Shown here piece after piece: positions 26,757 through 36,499 of a stretch of DNA of 64,000 nt. The translations under genes were made by a program, and so were the position numbers. Within the stretch, counting starts at the first letter, position 1. Each line of letters begins with the position of its first letter. Below the pieces are notes generated by a model. That model was not told where the DNA came from. It did not search any database and saw only the letters and a program-made list of their open reading frames with translations. Source of the DNA: Roseobacter sp. (GTDB taxonomy: Bacteria > Pseudomonadota > Alphaproteobacteria > Rhodobacterales > Rhodobacteraceae); NCBI GenBank assembly GCA_015665415.1, contig JADFAE010000015.1:30410-94409 (forward strand). The letters are read 5' to 3'.

Positions 26757-29700
26757 CTAGGCCACAAGAGCTTCGGCCTTTTTCAAATCAACAGAGACCA
26801 GCTGACTGACACCTTTTTCCTGCATCGTGACCCCAAACAGGCGATCCATCCGCGCCATGGTCACCGCGTGGTGGGTGATGATCAGAAACCGCGTGTCGGT
26901 CTGGCGGCACATCTCGTCCAGCAGATCGCAGAACCGGGTCACATTGGCGTCATCCAGCGGCGCATCCACCTCATCCAGCACGCAGATCGGCGCCGGGTTG
27001 GACAGGAATACCGCAAAGATCAACGCCATCGCCGTCAGGGTCTGCTCGCCGCCAGAGAGCAGCGACAGCGTCGACAGTTTCTTGCCCGGCGGCTGGCACA
27101 TGATCTCAAGCCCCGCATCCAGCGGATCATCGCTTTCGACCATAACCAGATTGGCCTCGCCACCACCAAACAGGTGCGTAAACAGATTGGCAAAGCTGGC
27201 ATTCACCTCCTCGAAAGCAGTAAGCAGCCTCTCGCGTCCCTCGCGGTTGAGGCTGGCAATGCCGCTGCGCAGGGTCTTGATCGCCTCTTCCAGGTCGGAT
27301 TTCTCCGAGACCAGCTCATCATGTTCGGTCTGAATTTCGCGCGCGTCTTCTTCCGCGCGCAGGTTCACCGCGCCCAGAGCATCGCGCTGGCGCTTGTGAC
27401 GGTTGACCTCCGCTTCCAGCTCTTCGGCCCCTGGCATCTCATCGGGGTTCACCTCCAGCTGCGCCAGCAGGGCCTTGGGGCTGCAGTTCTGCACCTCGCT
27501 GATCCGTTCCGCCGCATGGGTCACCGTTTCGCGCGCCGCTTCACACAGCGCCTCAGAGCGCGCCCGTGCCTCGCGCCCTTCCGAGGCCAGTCGTTCGGCC
27601 TCGCGTTCGGTCTGTACCATCTCGCGCAGCGCCATCTCGGCACTGACCAACGCCTCTGAGGCCTCTGTTTTGCGCGCCTCAGCCTCCGCGATAGCCTCGT
27701 TCAGCTCTTCGCGTTTCTCGGCGATCTCGGCGGGCACGGCATGGGCTTCCTCCAGATCCTCCTGCGACGCCTCGCGCCGTTCGGCCAGCTCCTCGATGCG
27801 CCGCTCCGCGGTCTCCAGCCGATGCCGCCAGCCCGACAACTCCTTGGTCACCTGCTGTGCCCGCTTGGTGCGCGCCTCCCCCTCGCGGCGCAGCTCGTCA
27901 TGGCTGGAGCGATGGGTGAGCATGGTGATCCGGGCCGCTTCGACGCCCTGTTTCACATCCTCCACGGCGCTGCGGGCCGCATCCAGATCGCCCAGGTCCG
28001 CCTGCGTGGCCTCTGCTTCCTTTAGCTGCAGCCGCGCGGTCATCGCATCTTCGCCGTGACGTGTCACCGCAATCCCCAGGGTCTCCAGCTTGCCTTCAGC
28101 CAGATTGCGCTCAGCTTCCGTCCGGCTCAACGCGCGGGCGGCATCGGCCACCCGCTGATCCGCGACCCGGCGGGCCTGACGGGCATCCTGATCCGCCTGC
28201 GTCACCTCTTCCAGGCGGCGCATCAGCATCTCATGGGCTGCACGGGTGCCATCCGCCTTGGCGCTGACCCGTTCCAATTCCTGCTTCAAAGCCTCCAGCC
28301 GGTTCAACTGCTCCAGACGCAGCGCGGCCGCACTGGGCGCATCCTCTGCCCAGGCGCGATAGCCGTCCCAGCGCCAGATATCGCCCTCCAGCGTCACCAG
28401 TCGCTGCCCCGGTTTCAACGCCGACTGCAGCCTGCGGGCCTGATCACTGTCAATCAAGCCAATCTGTCCAATGCGGCGGGCCAGCGCCTGCGGCCCCGAC
28501 ACATGTTTGGCCAATGGCTCCACCCCATCCGGCAGCGGCTGATCCCGGTCATAGCCCGGCAGATCTACCCACCCCGTTGGTCCGTCCACCGCCGCCAAAG
28601 GCGCGCGCAGGTCATCCGCAAGGGCAGCTCCCAATGCCTTTTCATAGCCCGGTGCCACGCTCAGCTCATCCAGGATCTGGCCGCTTTCGGCGGTGTCCCG
28701 TTCCAGCAGCTTGGCCAAGGCCGTCGCTTCGGCGCGGATCGCCCCCAATTCGCCCTCGGCCTCAGAGCGTTGCGCCCGCGCTGCGGATTCAAGCGACTGG
28801 GTTTCGGTCCGCATCTCATCCGCTGCCGCCAGCGCCTCTTCCGCCATCTCGGCGGCTTCGCGGGCCTCTTCCTCATTGGCCAGTGCCACCTCGAAGGTCT
28901 CGCCCGCCAGTTCCAGCGCCTCGCGCGCCTGGTCCTGGGCTTGCTGGGCCGTCGCTCCCTCCCCTTCGGCGCGCGCCAGGGTACGGCGGCAATCCTCGAT
29001 CAGACGCTGCGCCGACTGATAGCGCGCCGCCAACCTGGCAACATCTTCATTCAGCTGGGTCAGATGATCCTCGCGCGCCTCAAGGATGCTGGCGGCCTCA
29101 CCGGCCAGCTCTCCTGCTTCGCGCAGGCGATCATCCTGCCCCTCACTGGCTTTAGCCAGCTCCTTTTGCTCCCAGTCGAGCCGTTCGATCGTGTCCCCGG
29201 CATCCCGGTTGAGACCACTTTCGCGGTCGATATCATTGCCCAGCTGCTGGATCCGGCTGACCAGACGTTCGATGGCCTGGCGCGCCTGCGCCTCCTGGTC
29301 GCCCAATGAATCGCGTTGCACCACCAGCCGCTGCAAGATGGCCGCCGCTATGGCCTCTTCCTCGCGCAGGGGCGGCAGGCGTGCTTCCGCCTCTGACCGT
29401 TTGGCCGCTGCCGCGCGCGACAGCGCCTCGCCTTTGGCCGCCTGGCTCACCCGGATGGTCAGATCCTGTTCCGCACTCAGCCGGGCATCATCAGCCTCGC
29501 GCCAACGCCGATACAACAACATGCCCTCTGCCAGCCGCAGCTTTTCACCGATGTCACGATAGCGCTGTGCTTGGCGCGCCTGGCGCGCCAATTGCCCCAG
29601 CTGGCCCGCCAGCTGCTCCACCACGTCATCCACCCGTAGCAGGTTTTGTTCGGTGTTCTTCAGCTTCAGCTCGGCCTCGTGGCGGCGCTGATACAGGCCC

Positions 29701-30212
29701 GAGATCCCCGCCGCCTCCTCCAGGATACGGCGACGCGCCTTGGGCTTGGCGTTGATCAACTCCGAGATCTGACCCTGCCGCACCAGAGCAGGCGAATGCG
29801 CCCCCGTCGAGGCATCGGCAAACAACATCTGCACATCGCGGGCGCGCACATCCTTGCTGTTGGACTTATAGGCACTGCCCGCATCCCGGGTGATCCGGCG
29901 CACGATTTCCAGCTGATCCGAATCATTAAAGCCTGAAGGCGCCAATCGGTCGGAATTGTCGATCAGCAGGTTCACTTCGGCAAAGTTGCGGGCAGAGCGC
30001 GAGGTGGTCCCGGCAAAGATCACATCCTCCATGCCACCACCACGCATGGCCTTGGCGCGGGTTTCCCCCATCACCCAGCGCAAAGCCTCCAACAGGTTCG
30101 ATTTGCCGCAGCCGTTTGGCCCAACCACACCTGTCAGCCCGTCACCGATAATCAGATCGGTCGGGTCGACAAAGCTTTTAAAGCCATTGAGCCTGAGTTT
30201 GGAAAAGCGCAA
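26757..30212 (-). CDS. smc: Chromosome segregation protein SMC
   Basis: Condensin ATPase that compacts and resolves sister chromosomes. The 1151 residues have the standard order: head with Walker A GVVGPNGCGKSN near residue 32, a long coiled coil rich in Ala, Glu and Arg, a hinge of about 130 residues around 510-640 with the conserved Gly-rich turns, a second coiled coil, and the C-terminal head with the ABC signature LSLLSGGEQTLTA and Walker B CVLDEVDAPLDDAN. No scpA/scpB genes are in the window. The gene is intact. Confidence 0.97.
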   Translation of the reverse strand: MRFSKLRLNGFKSFVDPTDLIIGDGLTGVVGPNGCGKSNLLEALRWVMGETRAKAMRGGGMEDVIFAGTTSRSARNFAEVNLLIDNSDRLAPSGFNDSDQLEIVRRITRDAGSAYKSNSKDVRARDVQMLFADASTGAHSPALVRQGQISELINAKPKARRRILEEAAGISGLYQRRHEAELKLKNTEQNLLRVDDVVEQLAGQLGQLARQARQAQRYRDIGEKLRLAEGMLLYRRWREADDARLSAEQDLTIRVSQAAKGEALSRAAAAKRSEAEARLPPLREEEAIAAAILQRLVVQRDSLGDQEAQARQAIERLVSRIQQLGNDIDRESGLNRDAGDTIERLDWEQKELAKASEGQDDRLREAGELAGEAASILEAREDHLTQLNEDVARLAARYQSAQRLIEDCRRTLARAEGEGATAQQAQDQAREALELAGETFEVALANEEEAREAAEMAEEALAAADEMRTETQSLESAARAQRSEAEGELGAIRAEATALAKLLERDTAESGQILDELSVAPGYEKALGAALADDLRAPLAAVDGPTGWVDLPGYDRDQPLPDGVEPLAKHVSGPQALARRIGQIGLIDSDQARRLQSALKPGQRLVTLEGDIWRWDGYRAWAEDAPSAAALRLEQLNRLEALKQELERVSAKADGTRAAHEMLMRRLEEVTQADQDARQARRVADQRVADAARALSRTEAERNLAEGKLETLGIAVTRHGEDAMTARLQLKEAEATQADLGDLDAARSAVEDVKQGVEAARITMLTHRSSHDELRREGEARTKRAQQVTKELSGWRHRLETAERRIEELAERREASQEDLEEAHAVPAEIAEKREELNEAIAEAEARKTEASEALVSAEMALREMVQTEREAERLASEGREARARSEALCEAARETVTHAAERISEVQNCSPKALLAQLEVNPDEMPGAEELEAEVNRHKRQRDALGAVNLRAEEDAREIQTEHDELVSEKSDLEEAIKTLRSGIASLNREGRERLLTAFEEVNASFANLFTHLFGGGEANLVMVESDDPLDAGLEIMCQPPGKKLSTLSLLSGGEQTLTAMALIFAVFLSNPAPICVLDEVDAPLDDANVTRFCDLLDEMCRQTDTRFLIITHHAVTMARMDRLFGVTMQEKGVSQLVSVDLKKAEALVA

Positions 30213-30453
30213 AGCCGCCCCTGTGTGATTCTTATTACCTCAAAGTCCAGCAGCTTCTTGACCGCCGAGTCAACGCAAACAGCCCTAATGGCAGCTCATG
30301 AGGCCCAGAACACCACTATATCTTGTGGATAACCTGCCAAATCATCGCTCAAACTGGTTTCAGCTTCAGCATTCCCCTAAAGACTTCCGGGGAAATGCAC
30401 CTTTGGCGCAAAGGCGGTGGTGCCGTCTCTGTCACAGGCAGCACCACTGTCCA

Positions 30454-30765
30454 TCAGGTTTTCTGCACAGCACAGTCGAGGATCCCTGTCATCAGGGTCT
30501 GATCGCCAAGCACACCGCGCACCTCACAGCCGCTCACCATGGCCATGGCCCGGGCAGCGCGCGCCCGCAGAGGGCCCAGGCGGGGCGCATATTGCGGATT
30601 GATGCGGATCGCCTCGGCCAGATTGCCCCGCAGGCGAATGTCAAACACACTGCCTTCAACGCTGACGCGGGTGACCTTGGCCGCGCCAAAATGCGGATGC
30701 GGATCAGCACAGGCAGCCAGCACCACAAGCAGAACCAAGGAAAATGGGCGAAACGCGTAAGCCAT
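30454..30765 (-). CDS. Small putative lipoprotein
   Basis: A 103-residue protein with a signal peptide ending in LVVLAAC, a good lipobox, so it is probably anchored to a membrane. The mature part reads KVTRVSVEGSVFDIRLRG and later ARAMAMVSGCEVRGV, with two Cys that may form a disulfide. The start at 30765 is chosen so that the basic residue and hydrophobic core align as a normal signal. No family is recognised. Confidence 0.65.
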   Translation of the reverse strand: MAYAFRPFSLVLLVVLAACADPHPHFGAAKVTRVSVEGSVFDIRLRGNLAEAIRINPQYAPRLGPLRARAARAMAMVSGCEVRGVLGDQTLMTGILDCAVQKT

Positions 30766-30817
30766 GATACAGCCAGCCTGAAACAACTAAGACAGGAGTG
30801 CTAGAGAAATCTTTGCG

Positions 30818-32059
30818 CTAAAACCCACCCTCTGCCTTGATCTGCTGCAACAGGTCGCCAAGCCGGGCGATCCCGGTTTCAATATCGGCCTCCGCGAGCG
30901 TTGAAAAGCTGAGCCGCAACGTGTTGTGCCCAGCTCCATCGGCAAAGAAGGCCTTCCCCGGCACAAAGGCGATCTCCTGCTCCGCCAATGCGCGCTGCAG
31001 CAGCGCAGCACCGTCCAAGCCTTTGGGCAAGGTCAGCCAGATAAACATGCCGCCCTCGGGTCGGGTCCAGCTCACCCCGGCTGGCATATGCGCCTGCAGG
31101 GCCGCCAGCATGGCATCGCGACGGGCTCCATAGGCCAGACGCAGCGTCTGAACATGGGTGGCAAATCCGCGCGCGGCCACCTGGTGCACCGCCATCTGGT
31201 TGATCGTCGCTGAATGCAGGTCTGCGGCCTGTTTCATCAAAACCATCTGCGCAATCACCGGCTTGGCCGCCACCACCCAGCCGACTCTGAGCCCTGGCGA
31301 CAGTGTCTTGGAAAATGAGCCGCAATAGACCGTGCGGCAGGATTCGAGGGTACCACGACGCTTGATTTCCAGCGCCAGCACCGGAGGCACCTCTTCGCCG
31401 TCATAACGCAGGGCCTGATAGGCGCCATCCTCAACTATCGCGCAATTCAGTTCCTCTGCCAGATCCAGCAGAGCCTCGCGACCGCTCAGCGACAGGGTTT
31501 CACCCGTGGGATTGGCAAAATCGGGGGACAGATAGGCAAATTTCACCTCCCCTCTGCCCGCCGCCATCTGAACCGACTGGGCCGCCTCTCGGTAGCTGGC
31601 GGCGGTACGGTTGCCCGTTGGATTGAGCTGATCAAACCGGGGCTCATAGGCGCGAAAGGCCGCCAGCGCGCCCAGATAGGTTGGCGCTCCGACAAGGGCG
31701 GTATCTCCCGGGGACAGGAACAGCTTGCCCAGATAGTCCAGCGCCTGCTGCGATCCTGAGGTGATCAGGATATTGTCGATGTCGCAGGGCACGCCGATCG
31801 CCGCCATCTGCGATCTGATCCATTGGCGCAGTGGCACATAGCCTTCGCTGACCGAATATTGCAGCGCCTGGGCCTGGCGGTCGGGGGTCAAAGCCTCCTG
31901 AAAGGCCTCGGCAAAGGCTTTGGCGGGGAACAGCCCCGGATCCGGAATGCCGCCCGCAAAGGACAACAGGCCGGGGCGGTCCAACAGCTTGAGCAGCTCG
32001 CGTATTTCCGAGGCCTTCATCTGCAGGGTGCGGCTGGCAAAAAGCTGTTGCAGTGACAT
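30818..32059 (-). CDS. PLP-dependent aminotransferase, 2-aminoadipate type
   Basis: A 413-residue fold-type I aminotransferase like the C-terminal domain of MocR proteins and the LysN/ARO8 group. Opening LLDRPGLLSFAGGIPDPGLF, PLP-contacting ITSGSQQALDYLGKLF, and the Schiff-base Lys in CGSFSKTLSPGLRVGWV mark the family. It faces a GntR regulator with two matching operators between them, so regulation by that protein is likely. The amino acid substrate is not known. Confidence 0.88.
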   Translation of the reverse strand: MSLQQLFASRTLQMKASEIRELLKLLDRPGLLSFAGGIPDPGLFPAKAFAEAFQEALTPDRQAQALQYSVSEGYVPLRQWIRSQMAAIGVPCDIDNILITSGSQQALDYLGKLFLSPGDTALVGAPTYLGALAAFRAYEPRFDQLNPTGNRTAASYREAAQSVQMAAGRGEVKFAYLSPDFANPTGETLSLSGREALLDLAEELNCAIVEDGAYQALRYDGEEVPPVLALEIKRRGTLESCRTVYCGSFSKTLSPGLRVGWVVAAKPVIAQMVLMKQAADLHSATINQMAVHQVAARGFATHVQTLRLAYGARRDAMLAALQAHMPAGVSWTRPEGGMFIWLTLPKGLDGAALLQRALAEQEIAFVPGKAFFADGAGHNTLRLSFSTLAEADIETGIARLGDLLQQIKAEGGF

Positions 32060-32115
32060 GGGGACCTCCTGTTTTTCCCGACTGATCCGCAGAGCCTAGG
32101 AAAATTGCGCAATAA

Positions 32116-32130
32116 GTCAATATTGCTGAC
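32116..32130. promoter_or_regulatory. GntR operator candidate, weaker site
   Basis: GTCA (32116-32119), seven bases, then TGAC (32127-32130). The half-sites and spacing match the perfect copy at 32199. It lies about 57 bases before the aminotransferase start. Confidence 0.45.
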
Positions 32131-32198
32131 CTAATATTTCATTCCTTGTGAAGTCCAATTGCAGATCTTGCGCGCGGCTTGCGGCCTTGCCTGGGGCG

Positions 32199-32217
32199 TG
32201 GTCATATGTTTTGACCA
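32199..32217. promoter_or_regulatory. GntR operator candidate, perfect inverted repeat
   Basis: TGGTCA (32199-32204), a seven-base spacer, and TGACCA (32212-32217). FadR-subfamily GntR regulators commonly bind TGGTnnnACCA-like palindromes. It is 52 bases before the GntR start and 140 from the divergent aminotransferase start. Confidence 0.6.
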
Positions 32218-32268
32218 ATTGCAGGGACCGCCACCCGGCCCTTTCCACAAGATCAACCAGAGGCCCCG

Positions 32269-33039
32269 ATGCCGTTTCAAAAAGTCCAGCCTGAGAAACT
32301 CTCCGCCGCAGTGGTGCACCAGATCGAACAGTTGATCCTGCGCGGGATCCTGTCGCCCGGCGAGCGGCTGCCCTCCGAGCGCGAGCTGGCAGAGCGTCTG
32401 GGGGTCTCGCGCCCCTCTCTGCGCGACGCCATTTCCGAACTGCAGCAGGGCGGCTTGCTGAGCGCCAGGGCGGGATCGGGGATCTTTGTGGCCGATGTTC
32501 TGGGCTCTGCCTTCTCGCCTGCCCTGGTGCGCCTGTTTGCCACCCACGACGAGGCGCTGTTTGACTATCTCAGCTTTCGCCGCGACATGGAGGGGCTGGC
32601 CGCCGAGCGCGCCGCGCAGTTTGGATCTGACGCCGATCTGCAGGTGATCCAGACGATATTTGACAAGATGGTGGAGGCCGGGGATCCCTCCCTATCGGAT
32701 GAGGCCGCCAGTCTGGATGCGCAGTTTCACTCTGCCATCATGGACGCCAGCCACAATGTGATCATGCTGCATATGATGCGCTCGATGTTCGATCTGCTGC
32801 ATCAGGGCGTGTTCTACAACCGCCGCATCATGTTCAGCCGCCATATCACCTATGAAATCCTGCTGGCCCAGCACAGCGATATCAACGCTGCCCTGCAGGC
32901 ACGCGATGCCCAGGCCGCACGCGCCGCCGTCGAGATCCATCTGGACTATGTAAAACAGGCTTTGCTTGATCACCAACGCAGCCAGCGCAACGCCGAGATC
33001 GCCCGGCAACGGCTGGAGCATGAAAGCGGCAAAGCCTAG
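32269..33039 (+). CDS. FadR/PdhR-type GntR transcriptional regulator
   Basis: A 256-residue regulator. The N-terminal winged helix has SPGERLPSERELAERLGVSR and PSLRDAISELQQGG, the GntR signature. The C-terminal FCD effector domain has the helical pattern and conserved Asp and His residues (LDAQFHSAIMDASHN, ALQARDAQAARAAVEIHL) that hold a metal and a small acid. It diverges from the aminotransferase and is followed after 23 bp by a cupin gene on the same strand. Confidence 0.9.
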   Translation: MPFQKVQPEKLSAAVVHQIEQLILRGILSPGERLPSERELAERLGVSRPSLRDAISELQQGGLLSARAGSGIFVADVLGSAFSPALVRLFATHDEALFDYLSFRRDMEGLAAERAAQFGSDADLQVIQTIFDKMVEAGDPSLSDEAASLDAQFHSAIMDASHNVIMLHMMRSMFDLLHQGVFYNRRIMFSRHITYEILLAQHSDINAALQARDAQAARAAVEIHLDYVKQALLDHQRSQRNAEIARQRLEHESGKA

Positions 33040-33062
33040 CCAAAACAATACGAGGAGAGATC

Positions 33063-33443
33063 ATGACAGACCCGATCAAGTGCACACGCCTCTACGCGGA
33101 CCCGCACGGCGAGAGCCTATTTGAGGATTTCGACATAGCTCTGTCAGCAGTGGCCTATGCGCCACCGGCCCCAGCGCTGGACATCTCAGAAGCCACCCCG
33201 GCGGATCGGTTCTTTTGGCTGCGGTTTCCCAAAGACTGGAGCGATGCCGCCCATCCCTCGCCCAGACGTCAATTGTTTGTGGTGCTCGAAGGTCAGGTCG
33301 AAGGCTGGACCAGCACCGGCGAGTCGCGGATTTTCAATCCCGGAGACCGGTTGCTGATGGAAGATACCACCGGCAAGGGACATGGGGCCCGCCCCTTGGG
33401 CAATACCGCCTTGGCTCTCGTCATCGCATTGGACCCGAGCTGA
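33063..33443 (+). CDS. Cupin-fold protein
   Basis: A 126-residue single-domain cupin. The beta-barrel motif is seen as RRQLFVVLEGQVEG with an altered motif 1, and FNPGDRLLMEDTTGKGHG with the PGD turn and a single His. With one visible histidine the metal site is reduced compared with classical cupins. Cotranscription with the GntR gene is likely (GAGGAGA precedes the ATG). Its ligand is unknown. Confidence 0.7.
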   Translation: MTDPIKCTRLYADPHGESLFEDFDIALSAVAYAPPAPALDISEATPADRFFWLRFPKDWSDAAHPSPRRQLFVVLEGQVEGWTSTGESRIFNPGDRLLMEDTTGKGHGARPLGNTALALVIALDPS

Positions 33444-33484
33444 CACCTCGCGGTGACGCCAAGCCTGCTCGCTCTCTTGAAAGC

Positions 33485-33513
33485 AAAAACCCGGCCACTG
33501 GGACCGGGTTTTT
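33485..33513. terminator. Bidirectional rho-independent terminator
   Basis: AAAAACCCGG (33485-33494) pairs perfectly with CCGGGTTTTT (33504-33513) around a 9-base loop. It lies between the convergent cupin and atpF genes and has U tracts on both sides. Confidence 0.88.
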
Positions 33514-33540
33514 ATCTTCAGATACAGTGATCTTTGTTGA

Positions 33541-34101
33541 TCAGTGCAGCTTGTCGTTGACGTCGGTGATGGCCGCGTCGATCAGTTTGTTGGCCTCGGT
33601 TGCGGTCATCTGCTTGGCGATCACTTGATCGGCAGCAGCAACTGCAATGGTGATGGCCTGATCGCGGACTTCCTTGACAGCCGAAGCTTCAGCCGAGGCA
33701 ATCTGCTCTTGAGCAGCAGCCAGACGACGGGCGATGGATTGCTCCAGCTCCGCTTTGGCTTCTTCGGCAGCGGCGGCTGCATCTTCGCGGGCCGAAGCCA
33801 CGATGCGATCCGCCTGGGCCTGAACTTCCTGCTGCTTGCGCTCATAGGAGGCCAGAATGGTCTGGGCTTCGTCACGCAGGGCGCGGGCCTCGTCCAGCTC
33901 TTTCTGGATGCCTTCGGCGCGGGCGTCCAACTGGCCACCCAACAGACCGGGCACTTTGACGTAGAGCAAAATGCCGATGAAGAGAAGGAAGCCAAGACCA
34001 ACAACAAAGTTGGTGTTCGCCATGGTAAAGCCGCCCCCAGCTGCAAATGCAGGGGTTGCGGAGGTCAGAGCCAGAAGAGACAGGGTCAGTACGTTGCGCA
34101 T
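33541..34101 (-). CDS. atpF: ATP synthase F0 subunit b
   Basis: Peripheral stalk subunit of the F0F1 ATP synthase. Residues 1-20 form a cleavable or membrane-inserted hydrophobic start, TNFVVGLGFLLFIGILLYV is the membrane helix, and the rest is a long alpha-helical coil rich in Ala, Glu and Gln that contacts F1. The ATG at 34101 gives 186 residues; upstream codons in frame are not conserved. It is the last gene of the F0 operon, 4 bp after b'. Confidence 0.93.
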   Translation of the reverse strand: MRNVLTLSLLALTSATPAFAAGGGFTMANTNFVVGLGFLLFIGILLYVKVPGLLGGQLDARAEGIQKELDEARALRDEAQTILASYERKQQEVQAQADRIVASAREDAAAAAEEAKAELEQSIARRLAAAQEQIASAEASAVKEVRDQAITIAVAAADQVIAKQMTATEANKLIDAAITDVNDKLH

Positions 34102-34105
34102 GTCC

Positions 34106-34654
34106 TTATCCTTTTGTCCGGTCGGCAACCGCGGCTGCGATCGCTTTTGCATCTGCCTTGCCACCCAATGCACTCACAAGTGCTTCGGCGGTGTCGGCAG
34201 CCACTTCCTTTACGCTTTCCAGCGCGCCGGCTTTGATTTCTGCAATGGCCTTTTCAGATTCAGCCGCTTTGACTGCAATCTGTTCATCCGCCTTGGCGAT
34301 GGCTTCGTCCAGGCCAACCTGGATTTCGGCGCGCGCGTCGGCAGCAATGCGCTGTGCTTCTGCACGGGCATCGGCCAGGGCCTTGTTATAGGCGTCTTCG
34401 GCCTCAACTGCCTTGGCTTTCAGATCTTCAGCCGCAGCGAGGTCGTTGGTGATGGTCCCCTGACGCTCTGCCAGAACCGCAGCAATGCGGGGCAGCGCGA
34501 CACGCGACAGAATGAGATAGATCGCGACAAGCGCGATTGCCAGCCAGAAGATCTGGTTCCCGAAGGTCGAGAAATCCAGCTGCGGCATGCCCGGAGCAGA
34601 CCCCTGCGCGGCCTCGGCGGCGCCGTGAGCTGCGTCTTGCGTATTAGATGCCAT
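34106..34654 (-). CDS. atpF': ATP synthase F0 subunit b'
   Basis: The second, divergent b-type stalk subunit, found in photosynthetic and many alphaproteobacterial lineages. An Ala/Gly-rich N-terminus precedes the membrane helix [20 protein letters not shown], followed by a long coiled coil. With b it forms a heterodimeric stalk. It is 182 residues and precedes atpF by 4 bp. Confidence 0.92.
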   Translation of the reverse strand: MASNTQDAAHGAAEAAQGSAPGMPQLDFSTFGNQIFWLAIALVAIYLILSRVALPRIAAVLAERQGTITNDLAAAEDLKAKAVEAEDAYNKALADARAEAQRIAADARAEIQVGLDEAIAKADEQIAVKAAESEKAIAEIKAGALESVKEVAADTAEALVSALGGKADAKAIAAAVADRTKG

Positions 34655-34741
34655 GTCGTCCTCCTAGGGAACTTGCCGTTACATCGGGCAGTAGGCCATT
34701 GGGCCTACCGCCCGACCGTAAGGATAAAGTGTCCTAAGGTC

Positions 34742-34978
34742 TTAGACTGCGAACATCAGCAGCAGAGCAACCAGGAACGAGAAGATGCCCAGGGCTTCTG
34801 CAAAGGCGATGCCGATGAAGAGAGTAGCTGTCTGGCCGGCGGCTGCCGAAGGGTTGCGCAGAGCGCCTGCCAGGAAGTTGCCGGCGACGTGGCCAACACC
34901 GATTGCGGCTGCGCCGGAACCGATTGCTGCCAGGCCTGCGCCGATGAACTGACCGAGTTGTGCGATATCGCCTTCCAT
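34742..34978 (-). CDS. atpE: ATP synthase F0 subunit c
   Basis: Proteolipid of the rotor ring. Two membrane helices are joined by the polar loop [11 protein letters not shown], and the proton-carrying Glu61 is in [13 protein letters not shown]. The 78-residue size is normal. It lies between atpB and atpF' and is preceded by AAGGAGA. No sodium-type ligand set is obvious, so proton coupling is assumed. Confidence 0.96.
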   Translation of the reverse strand: MEGDIAQLGQFIGAGLAAIGSGAAAIGVGHVAGNFLAGALRNPSAAAGQTATLFIGIAFAEALGIFSFLVALLLMFAV

Positions 34979-35064
34979 GGGTATTCTCCTTACGATGGAA
35001 TGTGGTGATTTAGGATCTCGCTGACCCAGGATCGGATCAGCAAGTAACTTGAGGGATCGTGACC

Positions 35065-35865
35065 TTAGTGGCTCGGATGCAGGGCATCTTTCAGATAGAC
35101 ACAGGTCAGGATGGTAAAGACATAGGCCTGAATAAAGGCCACCAGAACTTCGAGCGCGTAGACCGCGGTGATGGCAAAGATCGGCAGGAAGCTGAACAGA
35201 CCCAGCGCGCCGGCAAAGCCTGCAAAAACCTTGAGAACCGCGTGGCCCGCCATGACGTTGCCAGCCAGACGAATGCTGTGGCTCACGGGGCGAACGAAGT
35301 AGGAAATCAGCTCGATGATGGCCAGGATCGGGCGCAGCGCCAAAGGTGCGCTGGAGACCCAGAACAGGCCCAGGAAACCAACGCCGTTTTTGACAAAGCC
35401 AACGATGGTGACAGTAAAGAACACCAGCGCCGCCAGAACCGCAGTCACGGCGATATGCGAGGTGGTGGTAAAGGACGTTGGGATCAGGCCGAGGAAGTTG
35501 GCCATCAGGATGAACATGAACAGGGTCATGATATAAGGGAAGAACTTGACGCCATCTTTGCCGGCCACGTCTTCAACCATTTTGTAGATGAAACCATAGG
35601 TCAGCTCTGCGACCGACTGGGCGCGGCTGGGCACGATGGCGCGGCGCGAGGAGCCCAGAACCATCAGGGCAAAGACGGCCAGAACCGCCAGACCCAGCCA
35701 GACGGTAACATTGGTGATGGCAAACATGCTGACGTGGTCGCTGGTGTAGGATGTCACGTTGAACTGATCCATCGGGTGGATCACCAGCTCTGCGACCTCG
35801 GGCTTAAAAATCAAGCCAGACACTACTACCAGTGCCAATGCTACGTAAAAGAACAGCTTGCCCAT
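35065..35865 (-). CDS. atpB: ATP synthase F0 subunit a
   Basis: The stator channel subunit that passes protons to the c ring. The essential Arg is in [16 protein letters not shown], and the last membrane helix contains [19 protein letters not shown]. About five or six membrane segments in 266 residues match the family. It follows atpI and precedes atpE. Confidence 0.95.
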   Translation of the reverse strand: MGKLFFYVALALVVVSGLIFKPEVAELVIHPMDQFNVTSYTSDHVSMFAITNVTVWLGLAVLAVFALMVLGSSRRAIVPSRAQSVAELTYGFIYKMVEDVAGKDGVKFFPYIMTLFMFILMANFLGLIPTSFTTTSHIAVTAVLAALVFFTVTIVGFVKNGVGFLGLFWVSSAPLALRPILAIIELISYFVRPVSHSIRLAGNVMAGHAVLKVFAGFAGALGLFSFLPIFAITAVYALEVLVAFIQAYVFTILTCVYLKDALHPSH

Positions 35866-35903
35866 CGTTCCGCTTCTCCTGTCGTCAGGTGTTGATCCAG
35901 CGA

Positions 35904-36248
35904 TCAGTCCTGAGCCTTTGCATTTTCGTCGGCCTGTTCGGCCAGTTTCTTTTCCTGGATCTCCTGCGCGGTGCGAAGCATCACCTTCACGCCAGCGGCA
36001 AGTCCCAGCATTACAAACAGCACCATAAAGATCGGCAGGGTCCCAAAGAGCAGGTCCAGCCCGTATCCGATGCCAAAGCCGATCCCGAGACCGACCACCA
36101 ATTCAATCACCATCCGCCAGGCCTGATTGGCCAGAGAGTAGTGCTCATCCACGCGCGGCTTGGGCTCTTGGGCCTTACGCGCCGCCGCCAGCTTGTCCTC
36201 CAGCTGCGCCATGCGCTGCTTTTGGTCGTCATCTGTCACGGGCGCCAT
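35904..36248 (-). CDS. atpI: AtpI/AtpZ family F0 assembly protein
   Basis: A small membrane protein that helps assemble the c ring. It has an N-terminal charged helix ([19 protein letters not shown]), two membrane segments around [20 protein letters not shown] and [16 protein letters not shown], and a charged tail. It is the first gene of the operon atpI-B-E-F'-F. A GTG six bases upstream of the chosen ATG is possible. Confidence 0.88.
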   Translation of the reverse strand: MAPVTDDDQKQRMAQLEDKLAAARKAQEPKPRVDEHYSLANQAWRMVIELVVGLGIGFGIGYGLDLLFGTLPIFMVLFVMLGLAAGVKVMLRTAQEIQEKKLAEQADENAKAQD

Positions 36249-36270
36249 CCTCACGCGAATTCTTGCCTGT

Positions 36271-36299
36271 GTGCTAAGGGGCCAGGGTCACAGAGTCAA
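36271..36299 (-). promoter_or_regulatory. Promoter candidate for the F0 operon
   Basis: On the minus strand TTGACT (36299-36294), a 17-base spacer and TAGCAC (36276-36271). The -35 matches well and the -10 poorly. It lies about 20 bases before the atpI start, so the 5' leader would be short. Confidence 0.4.
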
Positions 36300-36499
36300 T
36301 TGAAGAGATTCAGGTTTTCACATCTATGTAAGCATCTGAAAAGCAACAGATAAAAATAGTCCTCATTGCCCTGTGCGCTTCTGCCACTGCGAAAACGTTC
36401 TCGGATCTTGTCAATTTCCGATATTCAACCATCAGGTTGATTTTGATTTCCCCTTGAAAACAGCGCCGTGAATCCATTTTACAAACACGAGGATCATTC

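Noticed and set aside
28056..29309. A 417-codon plus-strand frame across smc
   Set aside because: Antisense to the coiled-coil part of SMC, whose regular Ala/Glu/Arg codons leave few stops on the other strand.
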